A stretch of 64,000 bases of DNA from Bacillota bacterium. GTDB lineage: Bacteria > Bacillota > Clostridia > Saccharofermentanales > DTU023. The notes under the pieces were generated by a model. It did no database searches and was not told the origin of the DNA. It saw nothing but the letters and a program-made list of their open reading frames with translations. Location of the stretch: positions 1 through 64,000 of the forward strand of contig JAEWER010000019.1 of assembly GCA_023389255.1 (NCBI GenBank), read 5' to 3'. A program made the translations under genes and the position numbers. Positions 26,364-36,408 of this stretch are shown here, piece after piece; position 1 is the stretch's first letter, and each line of letters opens with the position of its first letter.

Positions 26364-29019
26364 CCTTCTTAAATTGCTTCTTGGGCTTAGAATACGCTGT
26401 ATCTTTTAGAGGTAAACTGGTGCGCAATTCTCCATCCATAGCATAGTAGGCTCCAGCTATGGCAGGAGCTGTGGGAATAGATGCAATTTCACCAATACCT
26501 TTGGCACCATATGCCACCTCTAAAAGCTCTGGTTTTTCTACATAAATAGCTTCTAGATTAGGTATATCAGTAGCTTTGAGCAGACCTAAGTTACCAAACT
26601 TGGCTTTAACCTTGGAGCGGTCTAACTTGAAGTCTTCTGTCAGCGCATAGCCCATGCTCATCAGCACACCACCTTCGATTTGACCTTGAATCGAGATAGG
26701 GTTAACTACTTTACCAGAATCATGCGCGGCATAGATGTCTTTTATTTTTCCTTCTTCATCTAAGACAGCTAGATGTGTTGCATATGCATAGGCGATATGT
26801 GATTTGGGGTTGGGCTTATCTGAAGTCAGCGGATCTGTAGGCTCGAAATACTCATAGAAGTATTCTTTTCCCTCCAGTTTCGCCAAATCTCCACCAACTC
26901 GATCTAAGTCTTCTTTAAGTTGCAATGAACACGAACGAACTGCTTCACCCGTCAGCAAGGTCTGACGTGAGCCGGAGGTGGTACCACTGTCTGGTGATGT
27001 TTCTGTGTTTGGAGGCATAATACGATACTTATCTACGCCTAAGCCTAGGGCTTCTTCCATCATCTGTAAGGCGACCTGCATATAGCCTTGACCTATGTCA
27101 GAAGATGCAGCATAGTTTTCGATTACGCCGTCTTTAACAACTAGTCGACAACGACCTTTATCAGGTAAGCCTACACCAACACCTGCGTTTTTCATAGCGC
27201 AGGCAATACCAGCTCTACCAATATTGGCTTCGAATTGTTCTTTGACTGCCTCTAATGTTTCTTTAAGCGCAGTTGACTGATCTGCTAATTGACCATTGGG
27301 CAGGTACTTGCCTGGCTCAATCGCATTGCGATAGCGAATTTCCCAAGGAGAAATACCCACCATCTCTGCCAATAAATTAATATTCATCTCAAGAGCAAAA
27401 TTAGATTGGCAGACACCAAATCCACGGAAAGCTCCTGCCGGGGGATTGTTGGTGTAGTAACCATAACCTCTAATATCTGTATTCTGGTAACAATAAGGAC
27501 CTACTGCATGAGTACAGGCACGCTCTAATACCGGTCCACAGAGCGAAGCGTAGGCACCAGTATCGAAATAGATATCTGCTACCAAGGCTTGGAAAATACC
27601 ATTCTCATCACAAGCCAGTGTGAAATCTGCTTCCATGGGATGGCGTTTCGGATGAAATGACAGCGACTCATCACGGGTGAACTTGGCTTTGACAATGCGG
27701 TTAAATTTATGGGCGGCTAAACAGGCAATGTGCTGCACTGAGACATCTTCTTTGCCACCAAAACCACCACCGATTAGCTTGTTCTCAACCACCACACGCT
27801 CGGGCTCCCAACCAAACATAATGGCGATTTCTTTTCTTGTGTCATAAACTCCCTGATCTGTGGTGTAGACTTTAACACCATCTTTATAGGGCATGGCTAT
27901 GGCACACTCAGGCTCTAAGAAAGCGTGCTCTGTAAAAGGCGTGGAATAATGGTGGGTAACTTTATACTTGGCATTAGCCAAAGCCTCTTGCGCATTACCA
28001 CGTTTAACGTGACGGCTTGCACAGAGATTACCTTTTTCATGTACTTTAGGAGCATCTTCTGCCATTGCTTCTTGAATGGTGGATACGGTTTGTAATTCTT
28101 CGTATTCAATCTCAACAGCCGCTTTAGCCAGCTCTAAAGTTTTTTCGTCTTCGGCTACAACTAAAACGATGGCATCTCCTGCACAGCGGGTGATCTCGCC
28201 TTCTTTAATCATCACATCCCAGTCTTGGATAATGTGACCAACTTTATTATTAGGCACATCTTCTGCTCGTAAAATACCGATAACGCCATCAATCTTCTCA
28301 GCTTTGCTGGTATCGATTTTAAGAATGCGTGCTCTGGGATACTTAGTGCGCACAGCTGAACAATACGCCATGTTATCAATAACCATATCGTCAACGTATT
28401 CACCATAGCCTAACACTTTAGCGCGCACATCGATTCTGGCTACGGCTGAACCCATACCAGCATGTAGATCAACCTTGGCTTCTTCTTTGTCTCTAGCACC
28501 TTCTTCACGCTCACAGACAGGGGTGGTAAGGGGTGCTTCACCTCTTAGGATCTTTGCTACCTGAGCTATGGCTTCAATGATTTTACGGTAACCAGTACAG
28601 CGACAAATATTGCCACGCAAAGCCTTTTTAATCTCTTCTTCCGTCGGATTGTTGTTCTGATCAAGCAATGCCTTGGCTGACATCACCATGCCTGGGATAC
28701 AAAATCCGCATTGTACAGCACCACAATCACCAAAAGCGCTGACAAAAGCCTCTTTTTCGAAAGGATCTAAGCCCTCTACCGTAATGATATTCGCACCTTG
28801 TAATTTGCTGGTTTTGAAGACACAGGCTTTTTTAGCGACACCATCAACTATTACAGTACAGGTACCGCAAGCGCCTTGGCTACAACCATCTTTAACAGAG
28901 TGTAAACGCAAGCAATCACGCAAAAAACGCAATAGGGAAATATCTTCTCGGCAGGTAACTTGTTCTCCATTAACGGTAAACGTATAAGCTTGTTCAGCTT
29001 GCAAAGTTTTTTCTTCCAT
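26356..29019 (-). CDS. Selenium-dependent-type xanthine dehydrogenase (iron-sulfur plus molybdopterin domains in one chain)
   Basis: 887 residues from ATG 29019 (upstream GTG at 29031 is less likely; GAGG lies just before the ATG). An N-terminal ferredoxin-like domain has CSQGACGTC and a second cluster domain has CGFC...CRCTG (about 45-160). The molybdopterin part has GGGFGGKE, PPAGAFRGFG and QGYMQVALQM, ending with AKGIGEIASIPTAPAIAGA. There is no FAD domain. This XdhD-like architecture, with ygfK, ssnA, ygeW, ygeX and ygeY nearby, is the selenium-linked molybdenum hydroxylase class that oxidises purines. The labile selenium cannot be seen in the sequence. Confidence 0.9.
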   Translation of the reverse strand: MEEKTLQAEQAYTFTVNGEQVTCREDISLLRFLRDCLRLHSVKDGCSQGACGTCTVIVDGVAKKACVFKTSKLQGANIITVEGLDPFEKEAFVSAFGDCGAVQCGFCIPGMVMSAKALLDQNNNPTEEEIKKALRGNICRCTGYRKIIEAIAQVAKILRGEAPLTTPVCEREEGARDKEEAKVDLHAGMGSAVARIDVRAKVLGYGEYVDDMVIDNMAYCSAVRTKYPRARILKIDTSKAEKIDGVIGILRAEDVPNNKVGHIIQDWDVMIKEGEITRCAGDAIVLVVAEDEKTLELAKAAVEIEYEELQTVSTIQEAMAEDAPKVHEKGNLCASRHVKRGNAQEALANAKYKVTHHYSTPFTEHAFLEPECAIAMPYKDGVKVYTTDQGVYDTRKEIAIMFGWEPERVVVENKLIGGGFGGKEDVSVQHIACLAAHKFNRIVKAKFTRDESLSFHPKRHPMEADFTLACDENGIFQALVADIYFDTGAYASLCGPVLERACTHAVGPYCYQNTDIRGYGYYTNNPPAGAFRGFGVCQSNFALEMNINLLAEMVGISPWEIRYRNAIEPGKYLPNGQLADQSTALKETLEAVKEQFEANIGRAGIACAMKNAGVGVGLPDKGRCRLVVKDGVIENYAASSDIGQGYMQVALQMMEEALGLGVDKYRIMPPNTETSPDSGTTSGSRQTLLTGEAVRSCSLQLKEDLDRVGGDLAKLEGKEYFYEYFEPTDPLTSDKPNPKSHIAYAYATHLAVLDEEGKIKDIYAAHDSGKVVNPISIQGQIEGGVLMSMGYALTEDFKLDRSKVKAKFGNLGLLKATDIPNLEAIYVEKPELLEVAYGAKGIGEIASIPTAPAIAGAYYAMDGELRTSLPLKDTAYSKPKKQFKKDV

Positions 29020-29098
29020 ACTACCTCGCACAACGGCTCAGAATTATTGTGGTAGTTGAGCCATGACTACCTTATTAGGTAAACATTTATATTTCTTA

Positions 29099-30421
29099 TT
29101 ATAGATGATGCTTATTTGGGGCTCGTAACTTTTCTGGTTCCTTGGGCAACGTCAAGTTCAAGATGATCGCCACCAAAGCGCACACCACTATGGCATTGCC
29201 AAAAATTGAATGTACCCAAGCCGGGAAACGACTGAACGCATCTCCATGGTATGTAATACCTATGGCCATTGAAAGGGAAAGACCAGCTATTGCTAAATTG
29301 CGTTTAGTCATACCTGCTGTTGCTAACATCTTCATGCCTGTGGTGGCAATAGAACCAAAAACAGCAATTGTTGCTCCGCCCAAAACTGAATAAGGAATAG
29401 TCAAGAAAGCGGCAGAAACAATAGGGAAAAAGCCCACCACAATTAATATCAAACCTGCTAAAACAAAAACTTTCTTTGCTACCACGGCGGTGGTTACTAC
29501 TAAACCTACATTTTGTCCGGCAATAGCATTAGGTGCACCACCAAAAATTGAACCAACTAAAGTACCGATATTATCTCCAATAATGCCACCTCTAACCTCA
29601 GCATCTGCAGCATTTCTGCCCCAAAGACCATAAGTAGTTGCTTCGATTTGTCCCATATCCTGCACCGCTGAGATCAAAGTGATAACTATAAATGGGATGA
29701 TGGCTGCAAGTGAAAAATCAAGACCAAATTTGAGAGGAGTAGGCACATTGAAAATCGGTTGGTTTTCAAGCGATTCAAAATGGACTAAACCGAAGATCAG
29801 TCCTACGCCATAGCCAGTTGCTAAACCTAAGAGGGTAGCAGATAAACGGATAAAGCCTTTGCCGTAGTGGGTGTATACCAACGTAATGATTAGGGTAAAC
29901 ATGCCCAACGCCCAGGATTTGGGAGTGCCATAAAAACGTGAATTGATGCTTCCAGCAATGTAGTCTACCGCTGTACTAGATAAGCTAATGCCTATGGTCA
30001 TCACTACTACAGCTTTAACTACGGGTGTAAAAACAACTTTGATATAACGATAAATGAAACCGAAAAAGATACCACAAAGAGAAGCGACTAGCTGCGCACC
30101 AAACGTATAAGATATGCCCATAGTGCTCGCAATTGTGGACATCACTGCAATAAAGGCAAACCCACTACCTACAATCAAAGGCAAACCAGAGCCTAAAATT
30201 TTTCTTTTATCAAGTGCTTGCACCAAAACAGCAATACCAGCACCTAAGAGAGATGCTTGAATCATGGCAACACGCTCGGAGTTACCAAGACCAGCTGCTG
30301 CCGATGCAATAATGGGCACAGTAATACAACCAACTACCATCGCAACAACATGCTGTATCGCTAAAGGTATGGCCTTGCTCCACTTAGTTTGATCTAAACA
30401 AACGGGTTTTTCTTTGTTCAT
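29099..30421 (-). CDS. NCS2 family purine (xanthine/urate-type) permease
   Basis: 440 residues from ATG 30421 (a GTG at 30436 is possible). About 12-14 membrane segments with NCS2 landmarks: QHVVAMVVGCITVPI near the N-terminus, the signature region around QNVGLVVTTAVVAKK and the histidine of the first helix. It imports purine bases with protons or Na+. It lies between the hydantoinase and xanthine dehydrogenase genes, so xanthine or urate is the likely substrate. Confidence 0.9.
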   Translation of the reverse strand: MNKEKPVCLDQTKWSKAIPLAIQHVVAMVVGCITVPIIASAAAGLGNSERVAMIQASLLGAGIAVLVQALDKRKILGSGLPLIVGSGFAFIAVMSTIASTMGISYTFGAQLVASLCGIFFGFIYRYIKVVFTPVVKAVVVMTIGISLSSTAVDYIAGSINSRFYGTPKSWALGMFTLIITLVYTHYGKGFIRLSATLLGLATGYGVGLIFGLVHFESLENQPIFNVPTPLKFGLDFSLAAIIPFIVITLISAVQDMGQIEATTYGLWGRNAADAEVRGGIIGDNIGTLVGSIFGGAPNAIAGQNVGLVVTTAVVAKKVFVLAGLILIVVGFFPIVSAAFLTIPYSVLGGATIAVFGSIATTGMKMLATAGMTKRNLAIAGLSLSMAIGITYHGDAFSRFPAWVHSIFGNAIVVCALVAIILNLTLPKEPEKLRAPNKHHL

Positions 30422-30439
30422 TTTTATCTCTTTCACTCA

Positions 30440-31870
30440 CTAACTTAAGCGTTTAAAAACTTCTTTTCTCTCGGGTTTAACCGTAGTAGCTAAGTACTGA
30501 CCCTTGCCTTCTTGTTCTAATTGGAAATTTGCAAGCACTACTTCGCCACCTAGAACAACATCTCTCACCTTTCCTTGCACAGTAACACCCGCATAAACTG
30601 TATTCTCACAAGCCGAGTGAATATTCTCGTCTGTAAAGGTATGGGTGATATTGGGATCGTAAATGGTGATATCTGCATCTGAGCCTACTTGTAGCACTCC
30701 TTTGGTCGGATACAGATCATAAAGCTTAGCGCTGTTGGTTGACATCAGTTGAGCAAATTGAGAGAGCGAGATTAACCCATCTGCTACCAATTTGCTGTAG
30801 CACAGACTGGCTCTTTCTTCCACGCCCGGCAATCCACCTGGTGTAAAACGAAAATCGCTCAAATATGCATCTTTTTGTCCGTGTAAGCGATAGGCACAGT
30901 GATCGGTAGCTAAAGTCTGAATCTCACCAGCTACTAGCGCTTCTAAAATTGCTTTTCTATCTTCTGCAGTTCTCGGAATGGGTGCACAAACGTACTTAGC
31001 AGCCTCTAGTTCATCTTCGTTTTGATAAACTTCTTGATCTAAATAAAGATACTGTGGACAAGTTTCTACCGTTATTTTAGCGCCACGTTTTCTTGCATTT
31101 CTCACTTCTTCTAGACCGAGTTTAGAGGAGAGATGCACTACGTGCACGTTGGCATCTAGCTCTTGTCCAATGTAACTCAGTGTATTGATGGCATTTGCTT
31201 CTGCTAAAGCGGGGTGTGCTTTTGCTTTATTTAGCATAGAAGTTTGGTTCTTGGACTCTAAATCTTTAGCAATAGCATCTAGCAGATCACCGTTTTCACA
31301 ATGCGCCTCTAACAGCATATTAGCGTTATTACATGCTTTAACTGTGCGATACAAATCGCCATCGTTGATTCTAAAACCATATGCCATATAGGCTTTACAA
31401 GATCTAACTCCTTGTTTTGCCAAAGTTTCTAAATCTGCTAAAGTTCCTTCGTTGACATCCACCATCTCCACATGGAAAAGATAGTTGCAAGAACATTTGG
31501 GAGATGCCTTGCTCAGTTCTCTAGCAATTACCTCATCTAAGCGCATGCCCCTATCTGCGGTGGCAAAATTAATAATCGTGGTGTTGCCACCATAGAGCGC
31601 AGCAACTGAACCAGTAGCATAAGAATCAGCCGTAGTAGTTAATGCATTGGTCATCTGCATGTGTACATGAGGATCAATAAAGCCAGGGAAAACCACACAA
31701 CCCGTAGCATCAATCTCTCGTGTTACTTCGCCATATTGAGCGATGAAGTGATGCAGTCTTGCCTCGTCTAATTGTTCAATAGCTACAATTTTGTCTTGTG
31801 CTACCAAAATATCTGCTTCAGGTAATGTTTGCTCTTCTAAAACTACAAGTCCATGTTTAATTAATAGCAT
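30440..31870 (-). CDS. Dihydropyrimidinase/D-hydantoinase-type amidohydrolase of the purine island
   Basis: 476 residues. All metal and catalytic positions of the family are present: HVHM after PGFID, the carboxylated Lys in SCKAYMAYG, His in EAHCENG, His in VHVVHLSS and Asp in LATDHCAY. It opens cyclic amides; in anaerobic purine islands a protein of this type (HyuA/HydA) acts on a ring intermediate. A hairpin terminator (31890-31920) separates it from ygfK upstream. Confidence 0.9.
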   Translation of the reverse strand: MLLIKHGLVVLEEQTLPEADILVAQDKIVAIEQLDEARLHHFIAQYGEVTREIDATGCVVFPGFIDPHVHMQMTNALTTTADSYATGSVAALYGGNTTIINFATADRGMRLDEVIARELSKASPKCSCNYLFHVEMVDVNEGTLADLETLAKQGVRSCKAYMAYGFRINDGDLYRTVKACNNANMLLEAHCENGDLLDAIAKDLESKNQTSMLNKAKAHPALAEANAINTLSYIGQELDANVHVVHLSSKLGLEEVRNARKRGAKITVETCPQYLYLDQEVYQNEDELEAAKYVCAPIPRTAEDRKAILEALVAGEIQTLATDHCAYRLHGQKDAYLSDFRFTPGGLPGVEERASLCYSKLVADGLISLSQFAQLMSTNSAKLYDLYPTKGVLQVGSDADITIYDPNITHTFTDENIHSACENTVYAGVTVQGKVRDVVLGGEVVLANFQLEQEGKGQYLATTVKPERKEVFKRLS

Positions 31871-31889
31871 ATTTCCCTCGCTTTCAAGT

Positions 31890-31920
31890 AAAGGAAGCTA
31901 GCATCAAGCTAGCTTCCTTT
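31890..31920 (-). terminator. Hairpin between ygfK and the hydantoinase gene
   Basis: A perfect 13-bp stem (31890-31902 / 31908-31920) with a five-base loop. The T run after it is short (TTT), so it may be a leaky terminator or an mRNA-stabilising element inside the island. Confidence 0.65.
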
Positions 31921-31930
31921 AACCTATCAA

Positions 31931-33685
31931 TTACTTTGTCAATAAATAAGAGCGTTGCTTTTTAAGTGCAGATGCCATCTGCTGTAAGACATCAGGCAAT
32001 TGAGCAAATTCTGCTTCACCCTCATCGTCAAAGCGATATAAATAGCGTTCGTCTGCCAATGGCAACAATCCTTTGTTATTGCTGTTATGGAAATCTTCTG
32101 CGGTTGTGAAAAGTGTTAAGCGATCGCGGTAAGGGTAGCAGGGTTCTACACAGGAGAATTGACAGTTTCCACATTCATTACAATTGCGATCTAAATGCAA
32201 AATCACTTTCTCGCCTGGCGCCAGTTCGATTAAGTCGTTTGCACGGTTCGGACACACATCAATGCAATTTTGACAGAGCACACGGCAGTGCACCTTTTCG
32301 CTTCTAGGTCCATTGTAATGGCCATATTTAAAATTGCGTTTCAGTTGCGCTTCTGTCTTAATATAGTGCTTATCTTGCAATACGTTGTCTCTGATTTCTT
32401 TAATCTTCGCAACGTCTACCTTTAAGCTTTCAGTTTCACTTGTACCTGCTCTTTGCGCTTTGCTTGCAGGTACGTTTGCTTGTACAACTTTTTGTGCAAG
32501 TTCTTGTAATTTATTAAGACCTCTTGGGCGAAGCAAGACTGTACAAACGGTGATCGGACAAATATTGGTTTCTAGTAGAGCTTGAATATTGTAGGCATCC
32601 GCACCACCACTAAAGGACATCGGTAAATCGCCAGCAAAGGCTTCACTCAAGACCTTAGCCACTTCAATTGAAAGCGGGAACAAAGATCTACCCGACATAT
32701 ACATGTTTTGTCCTGGTAATTCATCACCCGTGATATCTGTTTGGAAGGTATTGGTCAACTTAACGCCAAAAGTTAGACCTTGCTCCTTAGCTGTCTGCTT
32801 AAGGCGTGTCAGCATTGGTACAGCTTGTTCTAACTTCAGATCGGCATCGAACTGAGCTTTACCAAACTTAATATAACTAAAGCCCAGAGTATCTAAGATG
32901 TAGCGTACTCTATCGTAACCTAACAAAGTAGGATTACATTTGACATAGAGATTTACTTGTTTTTCTCTGAGCATGTAATCTGCCATTTTTTCAATTTCTT
33001 CCGGCGGACAACCATGCATGGTCGACAGTGTGAGAGATTTAGCAATAACAGGGCTAATGTTTTCAATGAAATTTTCATCAACATTAGCAAAACTATCTAC
33101 TTGCTCTAACAAAACACGTTTACATTCAGCGAATACTTCAGTGTTGGAGGCATCCTTCATATTTTCAATAAAATAATCAACAGATGCTTCTTTGATGCCT
33201 TCTAAGTTGTAGCCACATGACATGTTGATAATAAAGCCATCTGGATCCCCTAAGCCGTATTCACGCGCTATAAATTTGCAGAGGAAGTAGCCTTTGACAT
33301 ATTCTGCCAAAGCATCTGCAGGAGAAAATTCACTGGACCATTCAACGTTGTAACCCTCATCTTCTGCACGAATACAAGGTCTGGGTATGCCTAAATCTTC
33401 GCCATACAGACTTTGGATAGTTTTAACTTCCATAAATCTCGCACCTGCCACATAGCAAGCTGCAATATTTTGGGCTAATTGAGTGTGCGGTCCAGCTGCT
33501 ACACCCAAGGGATATTCCAATTTTTGTCCACCATAAAGAGTGAGTTCTGGTAATTTTTCGGCCTGATCTAACTCACTTGTACGGGTGATCTTCTTGACCT
33601 GGAAAATCGTTTGTTGCTCTGCAAATTCTTGTCGTACTTGACGCAAGAGGTCAGCGAAAGGTATCGCTCTCATGATATCGCTCAT
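31931..33685 (-). CDS. ygfK: YgfK-like iron-sulfur protein, compact form without the central flavin module
   Basis: 584 residues from ATG 33685 (MSDIMRAIPFADLL aligns with the known YgfK start; GTG 33697 is less likely). The N-terminal dihydropyrimidine-dehydrogenase-like barrel (about 1-400) has GVAAGPHTQLAQNI, INMSCGYNLEGIK and TLSTMHGCPPEEIE. The C-terminal part has the ferredoxin-like CQNCIDVCPNRAN and CNECGNCQFSCVEPC and the tail seen in YgfK. E. coli YgfK is about 1030 residues; the intervening GltD-like FAD/NAD(P) region of about 400 residues is missing here. Junction near residue 400-450 looks clean. It probably reduces or oxidises a purine-derived ring using a separate electron carrier. 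Confidence 0.85.
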   Translation of the reverse strand: MSDIMRAIPFADLLRQVRQEFAEQQTIFQVKKITRTSELDQAEKLPELTLYGGQKLEYPLGVAAGPHTQLAQNIAACYVAGARFMEVKTIQSLYGEDLGIPRPCIRAEDEGYNVEWSSEFSPADALAEYVKGYFLCKFIAREYGLGDPDGFIINMSCGYNLEGIKEASVDYFIENMKDASNTEVFAECKRVLLEQVDSFANVDENFIENISPVIAKSLTLSTMHGCPPEEIEKMADYMLREKQVNLYVKCNPTLLGYDRVRYILDTLGFSYIKFGKAQFDADLKLEQAVPMLTRLKQTAKEQGLTFGVKLTNTFQTDITGDELPGQNMYMSGRSLFPLSIEVAKVLSEAFAGDLPMSFSGGADAYNIQALLETNICPITVCTVLLRPRGLNKLQELAQKVVQANVPASKAQRAGTSETESLKVDVAKIKEIRDNVLQDKHYIKTEAQLKRNFKYGHYNGPRSEKVHCRVLCQNCIDVCPNRANDLIELAPGEKVILHLDRNCNECGNCQFSCVEPCYPYRDRLTLFTTAEDFHNSNNKGLLPLADERYLYRFDDEGEAEFAQLPDVLQQMASALKKQRSYLLTK

Positions 33686-33741
33686 AATTCCCTGCACTTT
33701 CTCGCTGTACCAAAGAGATCTCTCCTCACTCTTTGTAAGCT

Positions 33742-33765
33742 AGGCTAGGCAAAAGTGCCTAGCCT
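33742..33765 (-). terminator. Terminator after ygeX
   Basis: AGGCTAGGCA (33742-33751), loop AAAG, TGCCTAGCCT (33756-33765), ten base pairs. It lies 13 bases past the ygeX stop; the T run is weak. Confidence 0.65.
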
Positions 33766-33777
33766 TAAATTATTGGA

Positions 33778-34986
33778 TTAAGCTTCGAAACTAGGATTTT
33801 TACCATCGTGAACAATGGCTTTGTAGTTGGCTCTGTCGGTATCACCTTCAGTTGAGAAACAGAGCACCACTGAATCTTCGTTTAAATTCAGTTTTTCTTT
33901 GAGTTCTTTTAATTGCTCTCTTTGCATCACTGAGCTGACAAAACCAGTGGTGGCTGCACCTGATTCGCCTGAAACGATCTTGGTATCTTTACCAACAGGG
34001 TTACCCAGCAAGCGCATACCGTGAGCTGCTACCCAGTCGGGGCAAGAAACGGCATATTCAGCGGTTTCAGTTAAAACATCCCAACCGATTTGGTTTGGCT
34101 CACCACAAGCTAAACCAGCCATGATGGTCTGCATATCGCCACCAACAAAGTGTAATTTTCCGTCTTTAGCTTCAGCAGTTCTATAAATACAATCAGCTGC
34201 ATTAGGCTCAACAATAACGATCATGGGCTTTTTATCGCCATAGTGGTTAGCGACTAGACCGGCTACTGCACCAGCCAGTGAACCAACGCCAGCTTGTAGG
34301 AAAACGTGAGTAGGAACTACATCACCTAATTGCTCAATCGCTTCAAACGCCATGGTGGCATAGCCACGCATGATGTTCTTAGGAATTTCTTCGTAACCTT
34401 CCCATGCTGTATCTTGCACCATGATCCAGCCGTTCTTCTCAGCTAATTCGTTGCAGTGACGCACGGCGTCGTCATAGTTCATATCGGTGATTTCTGCGTC
34501 TGAACCACAAGCTTTAATGTTATCTAAACGCTCTTGCGCAGAACCTTTAGGCATTTTAACAACTGAGTTGTAACCCAATTGTTGAGCAGTCCAAGCCACA
34601 CCTCTACCATGGTTACCGTCGGTAGTGGTAATAAAAGTCATATCACCTAATTTCTCTTTAGCTTCTTTGGAGGCTAATTTGTCATAGGTCATTTCGCTTA
34701 ATTCAATGCCCAATTTTTCTGCCAAATAAACGCCCATCGCATAGCTACCACCCAACACCTTAAAGGCATTGAGACCAAAACGATAGGATTCGTCTTTAAC
34801 ATATAAATTCTTTAGACCTAAATACTCTGCAGTATCTTTTAACTCAACTAAAGGAGTTTCGGTATAAGCCGGGAATGATTTGTGATATGCGCTCACATTT
34901 CTGCAAGCTTCCATGCTTAAGAAGTCGCGTACACGGCTATTTTCCGGTGCACGCTTAATATCTGTCATCTTAAAATCTTGGTACAT
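33778..34986 (-). CDS. ygeX: Diaminopropionate ammonia-lyase
   Basis: 402 residues, PLP fold type II. The PLP-binding Lys is in YRFGLNAFKVLGGSYA; the phosphate loop corresponds to QAGVGSLAGAVAG; TTTDGNHGRGVAWTA is a typical substrate loop. The enzyme splits 2,3-diaminopropionate into pyruvate and ammonia. It is a regular member of the anaerobic purine/urate cluster. An adequate RBS (AAGGAGG) precedes ATG 34986. Confidence 0.94.
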   Translation of the reverse strand: MYQDFKMTDIKRAPENSRVRDFLSMEACRNVSAYHKSFPAYTETPLVELKDTAEYLGLKNLYVKDESYRFGLNAFKVLGGSYAMGVYLAEKLGIELSEMTYDKLASKEAKEKLGDMTFITTTDGNHGRGVAWTAQQLGYNSVVKMPKGSAQERLDNIKACGSDAEITDMNYDDAVRHCNELAEKNGWIMVQDTAWEGYEEIPKNIMRGYATMAFEAIEQLGDVVPTHVFLQAGVGSLAGAVAGLVANHYGDKKPMIVIVEPNAADCIYRTAEAKDGKLHFVGGDMQTIMAGLACGEPNQIGWDVLTETAEYAVSCPDWVAAHGMRLLGNPVGKDTKIVSGESGAATTGFVSSVMQREQLKELKEKLNLNEDSVVLCFSTEGDTDRANYKAIVHDGKNPSFEA

Positions 34987-35004
34987 ATTTCCTCCTTGGA
35001 TACG

Positions 35005-36330
35005 CTATTGAAAGTATTGCCAAATCTCTTTGGCTCTAGCACAAGATTCTTTTGCAATCTCTTGCTCATTTACACCCAAAATCTGTCTATCGCGCATTAC
35101 AAACTTACCGTTGATCATCGAGTCGACACACATTCTGCCAGTAAATCCAAAAATGAGATGTCCGTAAATGGTCTTCTCATTTAGCGGTTCAAAGGCGGTG
35201 TAGTCGAACGCCACTAAGTCAGCTAGCGCTCCCTTCTCTATAACGCCTAGACGTTTGCCATAGATTCGGCTAGCAATCTCGGGATTATTTTGTAAAAGTA
35301 GCTTTGCTGCTTCAGCAAAACCATGGGTTGGATCAGCTAGATCGTGGGATAACAATGTCTTCGCATTTGCCATCGAAACCAGCATGTCATTGGTATAAGC
35401 ATCTGATCCTAAGCCGACCAAAATACCACGCTTAAGCAATTGCTCAACTGGAGTTCTACCTACAGCATTGCCCATGTTAGATTGTGGGTTATGTAAAGCG
35501 ATCGCTCCTTTGTCTGCGATCAAATCCATCTCTCTTGCGGATACGTGACAGAGATGTACAACCAAATCGTTTTGACGCAACAAATCGTAATGTGCTAAAC
35601 GCTCAATTACGCGTGAGCCATACTTAGACACACTGTCGTTTTCATCATCTATACCTTCCGCACAGTGACAGTGAATTGAAGCTCCTGTGCGATGCACTGC
35701 ATCGGCGATTAACTTCATGCTCTCATCGCCTAAGGTAAACAGAGCATGCAGACCAAAATGTGCTCTGAGCAAATCTTCTGGCTGTTGCTTTAAACGCTCA
35801 ATAAAGCGTACATTCTCCGCAATGCCTTGATCTCTTTTCTCTTTGCCGTCTCTATCGGATAATTCATAGCAGAAATCACAGCGCATACCTAAATCTAAAG
35901 CAGCTGTGGCTAGTTCATCTAACGATCCAGGACAAGCATAGGGACTGGCATGGTGATCGATCAAAGTGGTTACACCGTTTTTAATCGATTCAATCATGGT
36001 TTGATAAGCATTGAGGCGACAATCACGCAAAGTTAGCTTTTTATCTAATGCCCACCATAAATTCTCCAAAATCTCCATAAAGTTACGCGTTGGTTTGCTG
36101 TTAGACATACCACGCGCATAGGCAGAGTAAATATGAGTATGGCAGTTGATTAGACCAGGCATTACTAAGCGCCCTTTCATATCCACTTTCTCTTCAGTCG
36201 GATACTTGGTTAAAAGTTCACTTGCTTCACCTAAATCGGCTATTTCGTTGCCAGAAATTAAAATCGCACCATCTGCGATATAGGTTTGGCTTAAATCATG
36301 GGTGTAAAGCCTTAGATTGTGTAGTAGCAT
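35005..36330 (-). CDS. ssnA: SsnA family amidohydrolase of the purine island
   Basis: 441 residues, cytosine deaminase-like metallohydrolase. Metal ligands: HTH in LINCHTHIYSAYARG, His in HCHCAEG, His in VHLCHVSA and Asp in GLGSDAYTND. The C-terminal small domain follows (MCVDSMINGKFVMRD). SsnA is known as a putative aminohydrolase linked to selenium metabolism and purine use; its exact substrate has been uncertain. Confidence 0.92.
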   Translation of the reverse strand: MLLHNLRLYTHDLSQTYIADGAILISGNEIADLGEASELLTKYPTEEKVDMKGRLVMPGLINCHTHIYSAYARGMSNSKPTRNFMEILENLWWALDKKLTLRDCRLNAYQTMIESIKNGVTTLIDHHASPYACPGSLDELATAALDLGMRCDFCYELSDRDGKEKRDQGIAENVRFIERLKQQPEDLLRAHFGLHALFTLGDESMKLIADAVHRTGASIHCHCAEGIDDENDSVSKYGSRVIERLAHYDLLRQNDLVVHLCHVSAREMDLIADKGAIALHNPQSNMGNAVGRTPVEQLLKRGILVGLGSDAYTNDMLVSMANAKTLLSHDLADPTHGFAEAAKLLLQNNPEIASRIYGKRLGVIEKGALADLVAFDYTAFEPLNEKTIYGHLIFGFTGRMCVDSMINGKFVMRDRQILGVNEQEIAKESCARAKEIWQYFQ

Positions 36331-36355
36331 ACTTTCTCTTTCTTGCGTATTACAC

Positions 36356-36394
36356 AGGTAGGCAAACGCCAGCCGAAATGGCTGGCGTCTACCT
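36356..36394 (-). terminator. Hairpin between ygeY and ssnA
   Basis: Inner stem ACGCCAGCC/GGCTGGCGT around GAAAT and outer stem AGGTAG/CTACCT with a small internal bulge. Strong GC stem but no good T run, so likely a processing or partial termination site. Confidence 0.6.
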
Positions 36395-36408
36395 AAGTAT
36401 TTAACTAA

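Noticed and set aside
31890..36394. Large hairpins of the purine island as mobile repeats (REP/MITE-like)
   Set aside because: The three hairpins (31890-31920, 33742-33765, 36356-36394) differ in sequence and each sits just after a stop codon, which fits intercistronic terminators or mRNA stabilisers better.
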